Part shown: piece by piece, positions 54,300 to 64,000 of the stretch
Position numbering within the stretch: the first letter of the stretch is position 1
Layout of the letters: each line of letters starts with the position of its first letter
Source: Gliomastix tumulicola
Lineage: Eukaryota; Ascomycota; Sordariomycetes; Hypocreales; Bionectriaceae
Direction: 5' to 3'
DNA: 64,000 nt
Assembly: GCA_001599755.1 (NCBI GenBank)
Contig: BCHX01000002.1
Coordinates: 3,454,330-3,518,329, forward strand
Notes under the pieces: generated by a model
The model's input: the letters and a program-made list of their open reading frames with translations, nothing else
Told to the model about the DNA's origin: nothing
The model's database searches: none
Made by a program: the position numbers and the translations under genes

Positions 54300-56162
54300 T
54301 CAGAGTCCCTTGAGGTTCTTCACGATGCGGATCCTGTTTGACATGCGAGGACCGAGCCACCACCCGCCCGTGAGTTTTCGCACGAAGCGACGGATATAGG
54401 CGATGTAGGCGCCTAGCCCGAGGATGTTGTCTTCCCCGGTACGCTCCAGGATGTCGTCCTTGGCGTCGTCGTCGTCGTCTCCTCCGTCACGGGGCGTGAG
54501 CAGCTCGATGCCGTCGAAGCCCTGGACGACGCCGACCGTCTCCCACGTGCCGAGCGCCAGCGCCGGGTTCTCCAGCAGGGCAAAGTCGAACTGCTCCCAG
54601 AAGGAGGGCTTGCCGAGCGTGATGTTCTTCTCCGTCTTGTCTATGATCAGCAGCGCGGCGGCGGCGTCTCGTCGTGTCTCTAACGTGCCCTCTTCGGAGG
54701 GCATCGCGAGCGGCAGGGCGAGGGGGAGACCGGCGGTGTTCTGCGTGAAGAGGGTGAGGCCCGTCATGCAGGTGAGCACGTCGGCGTGGACGTGCACGAC
54801 GGAGGGAAGCGCCGTGTCGGAGTGGGCGATGACGGATCGGAGTTGGGAGAGGGCGTCGCCGCCCGGGTAGTTGAGCGAGGAGAAGAGCAGGAAACCCGTG
54901 CTGAGGACCAGACTGAAGAGTAAAGAACCAAGGACGGCCAGATGCGAGAGCCGGTAGAGTACGGACTTGGACCGGCGGATGGTGACAAAGTCGGCCCCCA
55001 GAGCGGCCGCGGCCGTCAGCGGCGGGACGACGTAGAAGATGAACCGCGTCTCCTTGTGCGGCTGCAGCGAGTACACGGCGATGAAGGCCGCGCTCGGGAC
55101 GAGCAGATGTCGAGCCCGCCGCGCGAGCACCGGGTGCAGGGCGGCGAGGAGAACGAGCGGCAGGGCCAGCGGGTTGAGCAGGAGGCGCGGCAGGGCCGAC
55201 GTCGCGTAGTAGTGCCAGGGGGACACGCCCCAGTGGGACGACTGGCCCTGCACGGCGTTGTAGTAGAAGGCCCAGAGCTCGGGCCAGAGCCAGCGCTGCC
55301 AGAGGTACGAGTCCAGGGGCACCGTCACGGCGAGGGAGGCCGCGAAGGACGCGGCAAAGGCTGGGATGATGGCGCGGAGCGAGAGCTGGTGGGTGAGGAG
55401 GAGGTGGGCGGCCGTGGCGACGAGGAGGATGGCGACCTCGGAGCGGAAGACGGCGGCGGCGATGGTGAGGCAGGCGATGGCCTTTTTGCGGTGGCTCGAG
55501 GCTGCTGGCTCAGGGGCTGTTGTGAGGGTGAAGGCCGAGGCGAGCGTGGCTTCTGCCTGTCAATATCCATATCCAGTGTCTAGACAGTCCATAAGGGAGG
55601 CACTCACTCAGCGCAAAGGCGTACATGTTGGGTAGCGTCCTCGACAGATAGAACATGACATGAAACTGCGTGACAAGCATCCCCGTCCACCACCTCGCCG
55701 CACCATTTCCGAAAGCCCGTCTCAGGAACGTCCAGAACACCAGCAGACACGCCGCGTTCCCGACGCCCAGCACAGCTCTGACGACCAGCTGCGCGTGCTG
55801 GAACCCGACGAGGCCAACGATGGGCTGGCTCAGCCCCGCGAGCAGCACGGCACCGGTAAAGGTCCGGGGCACGGCACCCGGGAAGGTGAAGTGGTCGTAG
55901 GCGGCGGCGATGCGGCCCGCGGCGTCGTCGCTGCGGCGGCCGAGGAGCGGGAGGCCATAGACGAGGATGTCGTGCGTCGCCTGCAGGTTGAAGGACTCCT
56001 CGACCTTGGTGTAGGGGGCGAGGAGGAGGTGGACGAGGGGCGTGGTGACGAGGAGGGCGGCGAGGGTGATGTCTGTGAAAAGTGTGTCAGTTGCAGGGTC
56101 TTATTTCAGGGGATGGCGGGTATGGCTTTTGATCATTAGTTATACTTACCTATGCGCTTCAT
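54300..56162 (-). CDS. alg12: Alg12, dolichyl-P-Man:Man7GlcNAc2-PP-dolichol alpha-1,6-mannosyltransferase
   Basis: Three exons: 56162-56150 (13 nt), 56072-55608 and 55552-54300; 576 residues. The first exon encodes MKRI only; its junction restores MKRIDITLAALLVTTPLVHL and then LAPYTKVEESFNLQATHDIL, the GT22 luminal-loop signature. Exon 2 ends at NMYAFAL and joins exon 3 through an acceptor at 55553-55554. Further Alg12 features are YLWQRWLWPELWAFYYNAVQ, SPWHYYATSALPRLLL and HKETRFIFYVVP, all with a polytopic membrane layout. The enzyme adds the eighth mannose in the ER lumen during assembly of the N-glycan precursor, using dolichol-phosphate-mannose. The Nus1 gene at 18 kb supports dolichol supply for the same pathway. 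Length is normal for the family. Confidence 0.93.
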
Positions 56163-56731
56163 TTTGAAAGTTGGTTGAAGGTGTTGTTGGTGTCAAGAGT
56201 CGGCCAAGGCGATGTAAGGTGAGATGAGATGAAACGTGTATTAGGACGGCTACCTCACGCTGAGAGGCACATGTATATCCCTATACACCCAATATCACAC
56301 GTGACGCAATTGATGCCTCGAACCAACGAATAGAATTGGGACCAGCCTTTCTCGATGTGTCTGTCTTGTTGAACAGGCAGACGGATGGTGGAGAGAGCTC
56401 TATCTAGGGAGGACGTCTTGACGACAGATGTCAGGACGAGTTTGAGACCAGAACGCAGCTGACTCCCTACCCTACACCCCACGCACTCAACCACCAGGCA
56501 TCGTCTCATTACCCAAGACAGCTACTATTCCAGCAGTAGGTGATTCATTATCTATCTAGTAGTTGGTCTTGACAACGATCTAACCGTCCGGGACGAGTAT
56601 CTAGGCTGGGTTCACGAAGAAAAGTAAGAGGATGCCTTTTCCCTTTGGCACGACTGTGGCACGACACCACCTACCGGGGGGGGGGGGGAGTATGTTGTCT
56701 AGATTGCACTACCAGCTAACGTATTTGTCTG
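56163..56731. other. Spacer with a consensus intron-like stretch and a G13 run
   Basis: About 570 bp upstream of the unknown gene. From 56690 to 56748 the sequence reads GTATGT...GCTAAC...CTCAG, a textbook 59-nt fungal intron that overlaps the assigned start of the next gene. A run of 13 G lies directly before it (56676-56688). Otherwise no gene is visible. Confidence 0.5.
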
Positions 56732-57145
56732 ATGTCCCGTCTCCTCAGCCGCATCGACTACTACGGCGTTACCTTTGACCACCTCGTCCCTGCCGACGAG
56801 TACTTCCCCGAGGTCCTGCAGATCAACATCATCGAGGTGGATGGGGATGACGGCGAGTACGTCAACAAGTATCTGCCTTTCGACGTTGACCCGGCCGAGT
56901 ACGTCGGTAAGAAGATCCTCGCGGTCCCGCGGTGCTGCCAGAAGCGGAAGGGCACCCAGGACAGGTCGCGCGTGAACGCCCTGGCGATGCAGAGGGATCT
57001 CATCCGGCAGGGGGTCGACAGGGAGGTCATGATGAAGCTGCTGATCGCATGGGGCGTCTATTCTGCCGGGCCTCCTCCCAAGAAGCGCCTTGACATTGTC
57101 CCTGAGCCGCGCTCCGACAAGAAAGGCCCGGACAACGAAAGATGA
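56732..57145 (+). CDS. Unrecognised small protein (possible two-exon gene)
   Basis: An ORF of 137 residues from ATG 56732 to TGA 57145. I do not recognise the family. It begins MSRLLSRIDYYGVTFDHLVP, continues with acidic sequence (INIIEVDGDDGEYVNKYLPF, DVDPAEYVGKKILAVPRC), and ends with a Lys/Pro-rich tail. There is no signal peptide or membrane segment; the middle could form a small alpha/beta domain and a helix (RVNALAMQRDLIRQGVD). Codon use is coding-like, with C or G at most third positions. The ATG may instead be inside an intron: 56690-56748 is a consensus intron, and an upstream ATG at 56632 would reach it, but one nt out of frame across a 13-G run where a length error is plausible. 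The start is therefore uncertain. Confidence 0.55.
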   Translation: MSRLLSRIDYYGVTFDHLVPADEYFPEVLQINIIEVDGDDGEYVNKYLPFDVDPAEYVGKKILAVPRCCQKRKGTQDRSRVNALAMQRDLIRQGVDREVMMKLLIAWGVYSAGPPPKKRLDIVPEPRSDKKGPDNER

Positions 57146-57671
57146 ACAGCATCGTAGCAGGTAGATTTCGGGGCGTTGATGGAAGAAATACTTGAGCCAG
57201 ATAGATGCCCCAAAATATATGGCCCAAGAGCTCAGGTACCGTTTATTAGTTCGACTTACATGCCAGTGGGGGGAGAAATACACGGCATAGATAATGGTGG
57301 TGTTGGGTAAGTATCTGTGCCGTGTATTTGTGCCGTGCATTTCTTCCCCCACTGGCATGCCTGGGAGCCTGGTAATTGAAGACGCTATAAGGGAACCTAG
57401 GCACATGGTGGAGAAAATTCATGAGACACACGGCCATACAATTTGGTAGGCAGGCGTTCTCATGTATTGTCTCTACTGGAAATCGTTTCTTGCTACCCTA
57501 CACCCAGACACTGAATCACCAGGCTGCCCCTCTACAAAGCTGCCACGATACACCTCCCATCCCATCCAAGCTCCCACCACGCCCAAGCCACGCCCTCACC
57601 TCCCTCACCGCGCGCAACACACACGAACCCCCTACCGAACCAAAGCCGTCTCTCCCTCTCTCTCCGGCACA
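57146..57671. other. Spacer upstream of yos1 containing a large inverted repeat
   Basis: About 525 bp. It holds the inverted repeat at 57259-57359 and, to its right, the yos1 promoter and a CT-rich leader with many ACCCC and CTCC motifs. No other gene seen. Confidence 0.55.
57259..57359. repeat. Near-perfect 29-bp inverted repeat with a third partial copy in the loop
   Basis: The left arm 57259-57287 and the right arm 57331-57359 are reverse complements at 27 of 29 positions, separated by 43 nt. Within the loop, 57318-57329 (TGCCGTGTATTT) is a perfect 12-nt complement of the inner part of the left arm (57276-57287), so two alternative stems compete. There is no obvious target-site duplication. 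It might be a foldback/MITE remnant or a structured 3' RNA element; neither is proven. Confidence 0.85.
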
Positions 57672-58301
57672 ATGATATTCTTCGGCAGCTTCATCTACAG
57701 TACGTCCCCAGCCTCCAATCCCCTTCCTTCCCTTACCTCCTCCTCCTCCTGTCCAGCGCACAGCAACACCCAAACCCTCCCCCCTTCTTCGAGCTCACGC
57801 AGAAGAGAATGCTAACAGTTTTCGTTCTTTTTGCGCGCAGTCAGCATCCTGCTCATCAATGCCGTCGCAATCCTCTCCGAGGACCGCTTCCTCGCGCGCA
57901 GTACGTCCCGGAACGACCTCCCTCTCTGCCACCGACGCACATCTCTCTGTGCGCTGCCGCGCTTCGAATGAGAGAGTATGGTGTACGATGGAATAGAACC
58001 GAATGGCTAACGCCCTTCTGCGCACAGTCAACCTCTCCCCGGCGTCGTACGACCCGGCCTTCGGGACAGGCCCCGATGCGAGCGTCAAGGCCAAGATCAT
58101 CAACCTCATCGCTAGCATAAGGACCATCATGCGCAGTACGAACACCTCACCCCCCTCCCCTTTCCCCCCCCCCCCCCCCACACACGAGTGCAGACATAAC
58201 CGCCGTCCCGGAACAAGCGAAGAAACTGAGACTTGAGATATACAGTGCCGTTAATATTCGTCAACTCCATCATCATCCTCTACGAGCTAGTCCTGGGTTA
58301 A
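57672..58301 (+). CDS. yos1: Yos1 family ER-Golgi transport protein (IER3IP1-like)
   Basis: Four exons: 57672-57699, 57841-57900, 58028-58135 and 58246-58301; 83 residues. All three introns are phase 1 and begin with GTACG. The protein starts MIFFGSFIYISILLINAVAI, continues LSEDRFLARINLSPASYDPA and ends IRTIMRMPLIFVNSIIILYE then LVLG. This is the typical two-helix Yos1/IER3IP1 layout: an N-terminal hydrophobic segment, a small luminal or cytosolic loop and a C-terminal hydrophobic segment. In yeast, Yos1 binds Yip1-Yif1 and is needed for budding of COPII vesicles between ER and Golgi. Because the largest exon is 108 nt, the gene is invisible as one open frame. Intron 3 contains a run of about 15 C. 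Confidence 0.93.
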
Positions 58302-59054
58302 GCCCAGCAGAGGAGGAAACGACCGACTTCCCCCCCCGAGCGGGATGCAGGAACGGGACGAAAAAAAAAATAAGCGGAGGTGGATAGAAGGAACTTCTTC
58401 TGCCCGGAGTTGGGCGTGACATTACGGGGGACCAATTGACATATAAAAAAAGAGAGATACATCGTGGAGGACCGCGGTTTTCGCGGAAGTATGGGCGTCG
58501 TGGCGTCGGCAAACGGAATATTGACTTAGGGAGCCTTATTAGCCATCTATATATATATGACTTTAGTTGATTGTTACCCTGGCGATCTCCTATTTGAGGT
58601 TACATCGTGCCTTCTCTAAGCCAACGACTGACTATATGTGATTGCGAAACTTGTTAGGGTTCTTCTTAGAACCCCTTCCTATCTTTCAAATTTGAGCTCC
58701 AAAGGTATATATGAACTATGGTACAGTTGTTGTTGCTCCCCAAGATTGCCAACCGTATTGTGTGTATATAAGGCAGGATCATCTGTCTCGCAAGCTTTAT
58801 CGAGCGTCGCCAACAGTTTTCCTGTAGCTGGTTTTCCGACAATGCTGATTGTCCGTTCTCTTGCCGTCTCGTTTCACTTCTATACTTTTTTACTTTCTCA
58901 GGCTGGTGCGGAAACACCGGCTCAAATTTCGCCGGAAGACTTTTCAAGTCCCAAATCAGAATGCCTCACTGTTTGTCGTGTCTTTCGTGTTCACATCAGC
59001 CCCGGCAGGGCCGCCCCTTCAAGCATCTTTCGTTGGCCGCCGTGCGGAGGAGGC
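58302..59054. other. Convergent spacer, yos1 and creB 3' ends
   Basis: About 750 bp, AT-richer, with a short TA repeat near 58550. It holds the 3' UTRs of two convergent genes; no gene recognised. Confidence 0.5.
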
Positions 59055-61549
59055 TTATGTCAGCACGTTGGTGCTCTTCTTCCGCCCCAGCGTCGAGCTC
59101 AGCCGTTCCTTGAAACTGTCCTTGGCCTCTGCCGGCTCGCCATTCGGCCCATCGATCGACGCCGATGTTGTGCTTGAAGACTCGCCCTTTTCCCTGTTGA
59201 AGAAACTGAAACTCCTCTTGGACATGGACTTGCTGCCCCTCTTGGACCTGTCCAGGAGTCCAAAGGCGCTCGACGTGCCGTTCTCCTTCTTCCGAGCCGT
59301 CTCCTCTTTCGCGGCTGTCTGTTTGCTCTCTTTCAGGGCTTTCTGCAGCTCATCTTGCTCTAATCTGAACCGGCTCGCCCTTGTCGTCGCATCCTGCTTC
59401 CTCTTCTCCTCTGCGGCGGCTTTCTCGGCGGCCTTCTCTGCCTTCTCGGCGGCTTCGCGCTCCTTCTTCTCCCGCTTCTGCTCCTCTTTCGTCTTTACAA
59501 GGGGCTTCTCGGTCCCTACCGATGTGGCAGACGACGGAATCGACGGTACTGAGAGGTCGGGAGCCGTCGTCGTGCGGGCCAGGGCGGCCAATGCGTCGTG
59601 CTCCGGCGTGGACTTGATCGGCTGAGTGCCTACCCTCTTCAACGGGGATGCGTCGGATTTTTCAATCTTCTCTCCATCCTCTTGAGCTGAGAAGGCGGCC
59701 TGGTTCGCCAGTTTGACTTCCTCCATGCCCTCCTTCTCCTGTTCCTCCCTGACCTTCTCGAAAGTCGTCTCTTGGTAGAATAGAACGTAAGCCGTGGCCA
59801 TACCAGGCTTGTCCCCAAAGAAATTTCGAACAAAGTGCTTGTCAACGGGCTCGACCATCTCGTCGTCAAAGAGGAGCCACCCTCTGTCCTTCGTCTTGAC
59901 GATTGAAACATAGTGACCGTGATATGCGTTTCCGCCGATATGCACGACCACAGCGTAGAGCTCGTATAACCGATCCGGGTCCTCGGCCTCGTCTGTGGTG
60001 TTGAACATACGCAGATGGTAAGGGTATACCACGCGGTGGAACAGCTTCTGAAGCCGACTGTAGTCCTCAGTGTACTTAAACCGCTTGAGGTGTAGTGTCA
60101 GTATCTTCGGCAACCGCTTGACCTTCATGCGCTTTTCCGCCTCTTGTAGGCCTCCGCAGTGGTCGCAGTGGAACTTGTTGCGCTCGCAGAGCATCTCCTC
60201 GTCGGAAAACTTGCGGAGGCACGAAGTGACCGACGAGTGCTCCTCGAGGTCGATGGACAGATCGAGGAACGTCTCGTCACGCTGCGACCCGGTCTCGCAG
60301 GCCAGGCACTTGGTCTCGGACGTGAGGACGCCCTCAAAGATGTCGTGCACCCAGCCCGTCCCGGGAGACCGCGCGCCTGCGGACATGTGGTTGGCCAGCG
60401 CGGACCCGACGATGCTCTCGACGGACTGCGCCAACCCATTCTGCTTCGCTGCGTCCTGAGCCAGCAACTTCTGCGCGTTCGCCTCGACATTATTAATGAC
60501 GTCGTTCAGAACGAGACCGTAGAACTCGTGGGCGTCCTGGTGCATCGAATTGCGGAACATCTCGTTCTCGCGCTTGAAGATCTCCAAGAACCGTTGCGGG
60601 CTGAGGACGCCCGTGCGCGTCTTGCTGTCCATCAATGCGAGGAAGATGTCCTTGAGCCCGGTGAAGGTGCACTCGTCCATGCCGTACGCGCTGCCGCGCT
60701 CCTGGGCGAGCTCCAGCACCGGTCCCTTGAGCATCGCCTGCTTCTTCTTGTATTCCGGGGTGTCGGGCTTGTCCTCGGGGCGCACGGCGTTCGGCCCCCC
60801 CGGCACCGGCGTGCCGTTGTTGATGGCCTGTCTCTGCTTCATGACCTGGGACGTCGACAGGCCCTTCTGCTTGCCGTTCGGCTGTGGCGGGGCGTTGGCA
60901 TTCGGGTTCAGCGGGGGACGGATCGTGTAGTTGACGGGAGGCCGGACGCCATTGGGGGTGTCTGTGGGCGAGTGAGGCGGGTAATTGATGACGTTATCTC
61001 GGAAGAGGTCCGAATAGAAGAGGGCTTGCACAATTGAGTTGCAGTAGCTGGTAGGCTGTGGTTAGCGAGGAAAGAAAGACAGACTCTAGAAGGGCGCAGC
61101 CGGTCGCGCACGCGCGCGCGGCGTGAGCTAGGGCACCATACCATGTGTTTCCGAACTAGAAAAAAACCCAAGCATTAGCGTTTGTCCAGGCACAACGGTC
61201 GGTCGGTTTGGTTGGGGAGAGAGAAAGAGGAAAATGGAGGGGGAGGGAAAGGGCCGCCGAATGCGACAGTCTCTGTACGTACGTTCTCGAAGCCGTAGAA
61301 GCGATCACTGCCGTCCTCCCGCAGCGGGCCGGCATGCTGCAGCATCTTCTCCAAGGGTGTAACCTCGAGGGACACCTCGTCCTTCTTCTTGGCGCCATTC
61401 TCCTTCGCAGCCGTGGTGTTGGAGGCCTAAGGGGACGGAGCGTCATTTTGTCAGCGAAACTGGGTGGGCTCTCTTGGCGAGCAAAGGGGACAGGTTTCGG
61501 TCAATCATACCGTGCCGGCACTCTTGATCTTGTTGAAAAAGCCAGCCAT
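59055..61549 (-). CDS. creB: CreB-type deubiquitinase (USP12/46 family, carbon catabolite repression)
   Basis: Four exons: 61549-61511, 61426-61283, 61155-61142 and 61047-59055; 729 residues. Exon 3 is a 14-nt micro-exon encoding FGNT and two bases of the next codon. The joined sequence FGNTCYCNSIVQALFYSDLF is the USP Cys box with nucleophile C66; its codon TG|C is split by intron 3. The His box GNAYHGHYVSIVKTKDRGWL lies near residue 440 and is followed by FDDEMVEPVD. Two CxxC pairs (CLAC and CDHC) form the zinc ribbon of the fingers. The C-terminal third is a charged coiled coil (about 560-650) and a Ser/Lys-rich tail. In Aspergillus nidulans CreB acts with the WD40 protein CreC to deubiquitinate proteins and maintain CreA-dependent repression. 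Length and layout fit CreB; CreC is not in this window. Confidence 0.94.
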
Positions 61550-64000
61550 GTTCGGCGGCCGAGTGTGGTCAGACAGGCGTCGGAAAGAGAGGCGGCGGGG
61601 GGGCAGCAGTGGCTGGTGGGTTGCAGGAAGTTGTTGGAAAAGGATAGGAGTGGTCGTCCGCCTGTCGCTTAGGGTTGCCAAGGTCGGCAGCTAGAGCTGC
61701 GCAACGCTTGCTTCACAACGACCGGTGATGATTGGCAGGAGAAAACCATGCGCATCTGAGGTCCGGGGACGCGAGGGGGAACGGGAGAGTAGTTGGATCG
61801 AGTCTGCGAGGGGAATGATTGAACCACCGAGAGCGAAGGGGGGTGGGCGCGTGAGAAGTATCCCAGGACGTCTGTGTCTGTCTGTGTGTCTTCCTAAAAG
61901 GGTCGTCCGGTTGTGGAATTGGCTGCACTGTGGCGGCCGAGCTGAGTCGGAGAACAGGACACTTGGAGCCGGACGAGTCAGCGCGAGGTGGAGGCAGAGG
62001 CGTCGTCGAGGGAGCAGGAAGCTTCGGGTGCAGATAGGCGTCGAGGGCGAATTGACTGTAGCCGACTTGTATAAACGAGAAACGAGAAAACGGAGAGGGA
62101 GGTAAGGTAGGTCGCAGAAGAAGGCTGGGGTGGTGGCGGACTGTGGGACGCCTTTCTTCAGGTTCAACTGATGATTGGGAATGGGATGGGATGCCCTGGC
62201 AAGCCTGGGCGGTGGATGTCTGGGCGTCTTGGGGCTTGGGGGGGCAGCAACCTCCACTGGAACTGAAAGGGGGGGCGGTGTTATTAGTGGCCAGGAAGAA
62301 GCCGCCTCGCTGTGACTTGCAGCAGTTGGTTATTTCTCACTAGCGATTGCGCCGGGCTAGTGCTAGCCGAGGGGGGATTATTAGTTGATCAGTGGCTGTT
62401 GCAGTGCGATCTGATGTCTTAGGAATCCGGCGATGCAGAAGCGGGAAGCGAGGAGGGTCTGTGATGAAGCAGTGCTCCCGTTTCATTTATTTATTTACTG
62501 CCAGAGTGTCCGTCCGTGGGCTTGCAGTGAATGCGAGTGGTGATAACGGACGGTTGGGGGGCCTGCCTGCTTGGGAGCTTTGGGGGGGGGTTCCTCCAGC
62601 CCATCTCCAGCCTGTTCCTTGCTTGCGCTTCGCTGCTTCCAGCCAGTGAGCCTGTCGGCCTCCACCTCAAGTTTAGCGGTTTACAGGCGATGCGGGGTGG
62701 GGCCCCCTTCCCCCCCATCTTCCCATGTTTCCCCTAAGGAAAGCGCCAAGACGTGCCCCGGAAGCCCAGACATGTGGGAATTGCGGGTACATGACCACTG
62801 GGAGTGGAGTCGCTGGCGACGACCCAGTGCAGCGAGTCGATGCACAAAGTTCACTTTCAGGGCTCAGAAGGGGATGGAACCTTGGGAACCATCGCGGAAC
62901 GCAAGACTGAACTTGGAAGGGGGCTGGTGTCCGGCTGGTCGGTAGAGTCCTGTGATACGCATCTGCTGTGATACCACCGTCGTACTATCTGCCGTGCACG
63001 AGATCAATCCAGATCTCTCCCTCCCCTCTCTCTCTCTCTCGCGCGCGCGCGCGAACATTCGCACTATATCCGCTCTTCGAGCAAACTCCGCAGCCTACTA
63101 GTAGTAGACAACCTGCTCCATCCAACCACTATGAGGCATTAGCACTGGCGTTTAATCCTCACTATGAGCATTCTATAATCGAACTAGCAAGCGCCTCAGA
63201 GTGCCTTAACGGCGGTCCAGCAGCAGAGAACCCCGCTGGCGAGCAGCAGTCGAGGCCAGTTCAGGCTGATTGGAGGCGTTGGGGCAGGTCCAGATTGCGA
63301 GGATTTAGTAGGGTGTCAGCACCGTAATATGCTTATTCTCGTTTCTCGAAGCAGCGTGCATGTCGCGGGTGCGCCCAACGACAGCCGGGGAACGCTTCTG
63401 TCATGCAACCATCCCCCAACCCATGCCCGTTTACCATCCCAAAGGCCTCCGTTTTCTTCCATGGTACCCGGCTTTTTTCTTTGGAATCATAGGTCAGGTA
63501 CTCCGTAGTAATAATAACAACGTGCTTTCTTGACTAACTCCAGAATCAGGGCAACCTTAACTCCAGCCGTTGGGTTGGGACTGTCCCATTAATAGGTACC
63601 TATAGTGCAACGGCTCACGTTCCAGGCCTCGCTGAAGGAACCTCTCCCCCGCCACCCCGCGCCGCGATGCTCACGCCACCAAATCAGTAGCCCTGGAAGT
63701 CCCTGGCAGAAGACGCAGCCCGTTTTCCCTTCCCTCTCTCGATCGATTCCGAGGCGCACGGCCAAGAACACCGAAGCCAAGGGAGGCTTTTCGGACACGC
63801 TTGCCGGGTGCCTAGCTGAAAGGCGCTCTTGGGAAATTTTGTTGAGGCCGGCCCCCTTGTCCTCTTTTTCTTGCACAGACAGAGAAGAGAGGGATGTGGG
63901 GGAAGAAGGCACACAGCAGCCCAGACCCTTCGCCCATCCTCCCTCCCTCCCATCCACCCCCAGCACATCTTCTACCTTTACGGTTGGTGGGAAATCGCAA
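61550..64000. promoter_or_regulatory. 2.4-kb upstream region of creB, no recognisable gene
   Basis: The region upstream of creB to the window edge. Open frames are short and overlap on opposite strands. There is a CT tract running into an alternating CG tract at about 63029-63053 and several G or C runs. The creB promoter and leader should lie at the left. A gene beginning beyond 64000 cannot be judged. Confidence 0.5.

Overview
The window is genomic DNA of a filamentous ascomycete, most likely a Sordariomycete-type Pezizomycotina. The evidence is GC-rich coding sequence, short introns (about 50-100 nt) with GTNNGT donors and CTAAC-like branch sites, monocistronic genes on both strands, and proteins with recognisable fungal signatures (CYT-4-type RNase, Reg1, CreB, Ras-associating adenylate cyclase, RTC4). 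No tRNA, rRNA, transposase or CRISPR array was recognised. I rebuilt exon structures by eye; the summed coding length of every spliced gene is a multiple of three.

Layout from left to right (strand): a 5'-truncated mitochondrial RNase II-family gene (+); Reg1 PP1 regulatory subunit (-); about 7.7 kb without a recognisable gene, rich in microsatellites; tRNA m1G37 methyltransferase Trm5 (-); AlkB-like dioxygenase with a PCNA-box-like N-terminus (+); Nus1 (-); exocyst Sec10 (+); tRNA dihydrouridine synthase Dus4 (-); RBR E3 ligase (-); FAH-family hydrolase (-); a tiny three-exon SDHAF1/LYR gene (+); a 795-residue disordered protein of unknown function (+); a 7-exon MFS sugar transporter (-); PSI-domain membrane protein (+); MOCS2A/CnxG sulfur carrier (-); dynamitin (-); RTC4 (+); GH13 alpha-glucosidase (-); adenylate cyclase (+); Alg12 (-); an unrecognised small gene (+) followed by a strong inverted repeat; Yos1 (+); CreB deubiquitinase (-); and about 2.4 kb without a recognisable gene.

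Most genes are housekeeping: tRNA modification (Trm5, Dus4), dolichol and N-glycan synthesis (Nus1, Alg12), secretion (Sec10, Yos1), the dynactin motor, and mitochondrial functions (RNase, SDHAF1). A second theme is carbon sensing and use: Reg1, a sugar permease, an alpha-glucosidase with two CGGN8CGG (AmyR-type) motifs and nearby CreA-type motifs, adenylate cyclase, and CreB lie within 64 kb. They are separated by unrelated genes, so this may be coincidence.

No new multi-gene system stands out. The points most worth a second look are the upstream region of reg1, the 57.3 kb hairpin with two competing stems, the unknown genes at 30.5 and 56.7 kb, the catalytic-codon intron and 14-nt micro-exon of creB, the tandem splice acceptor in adenylate cyclase, the GC-AG intron in trm5, and altered key residues in the RNB protein and in MOCS2A.
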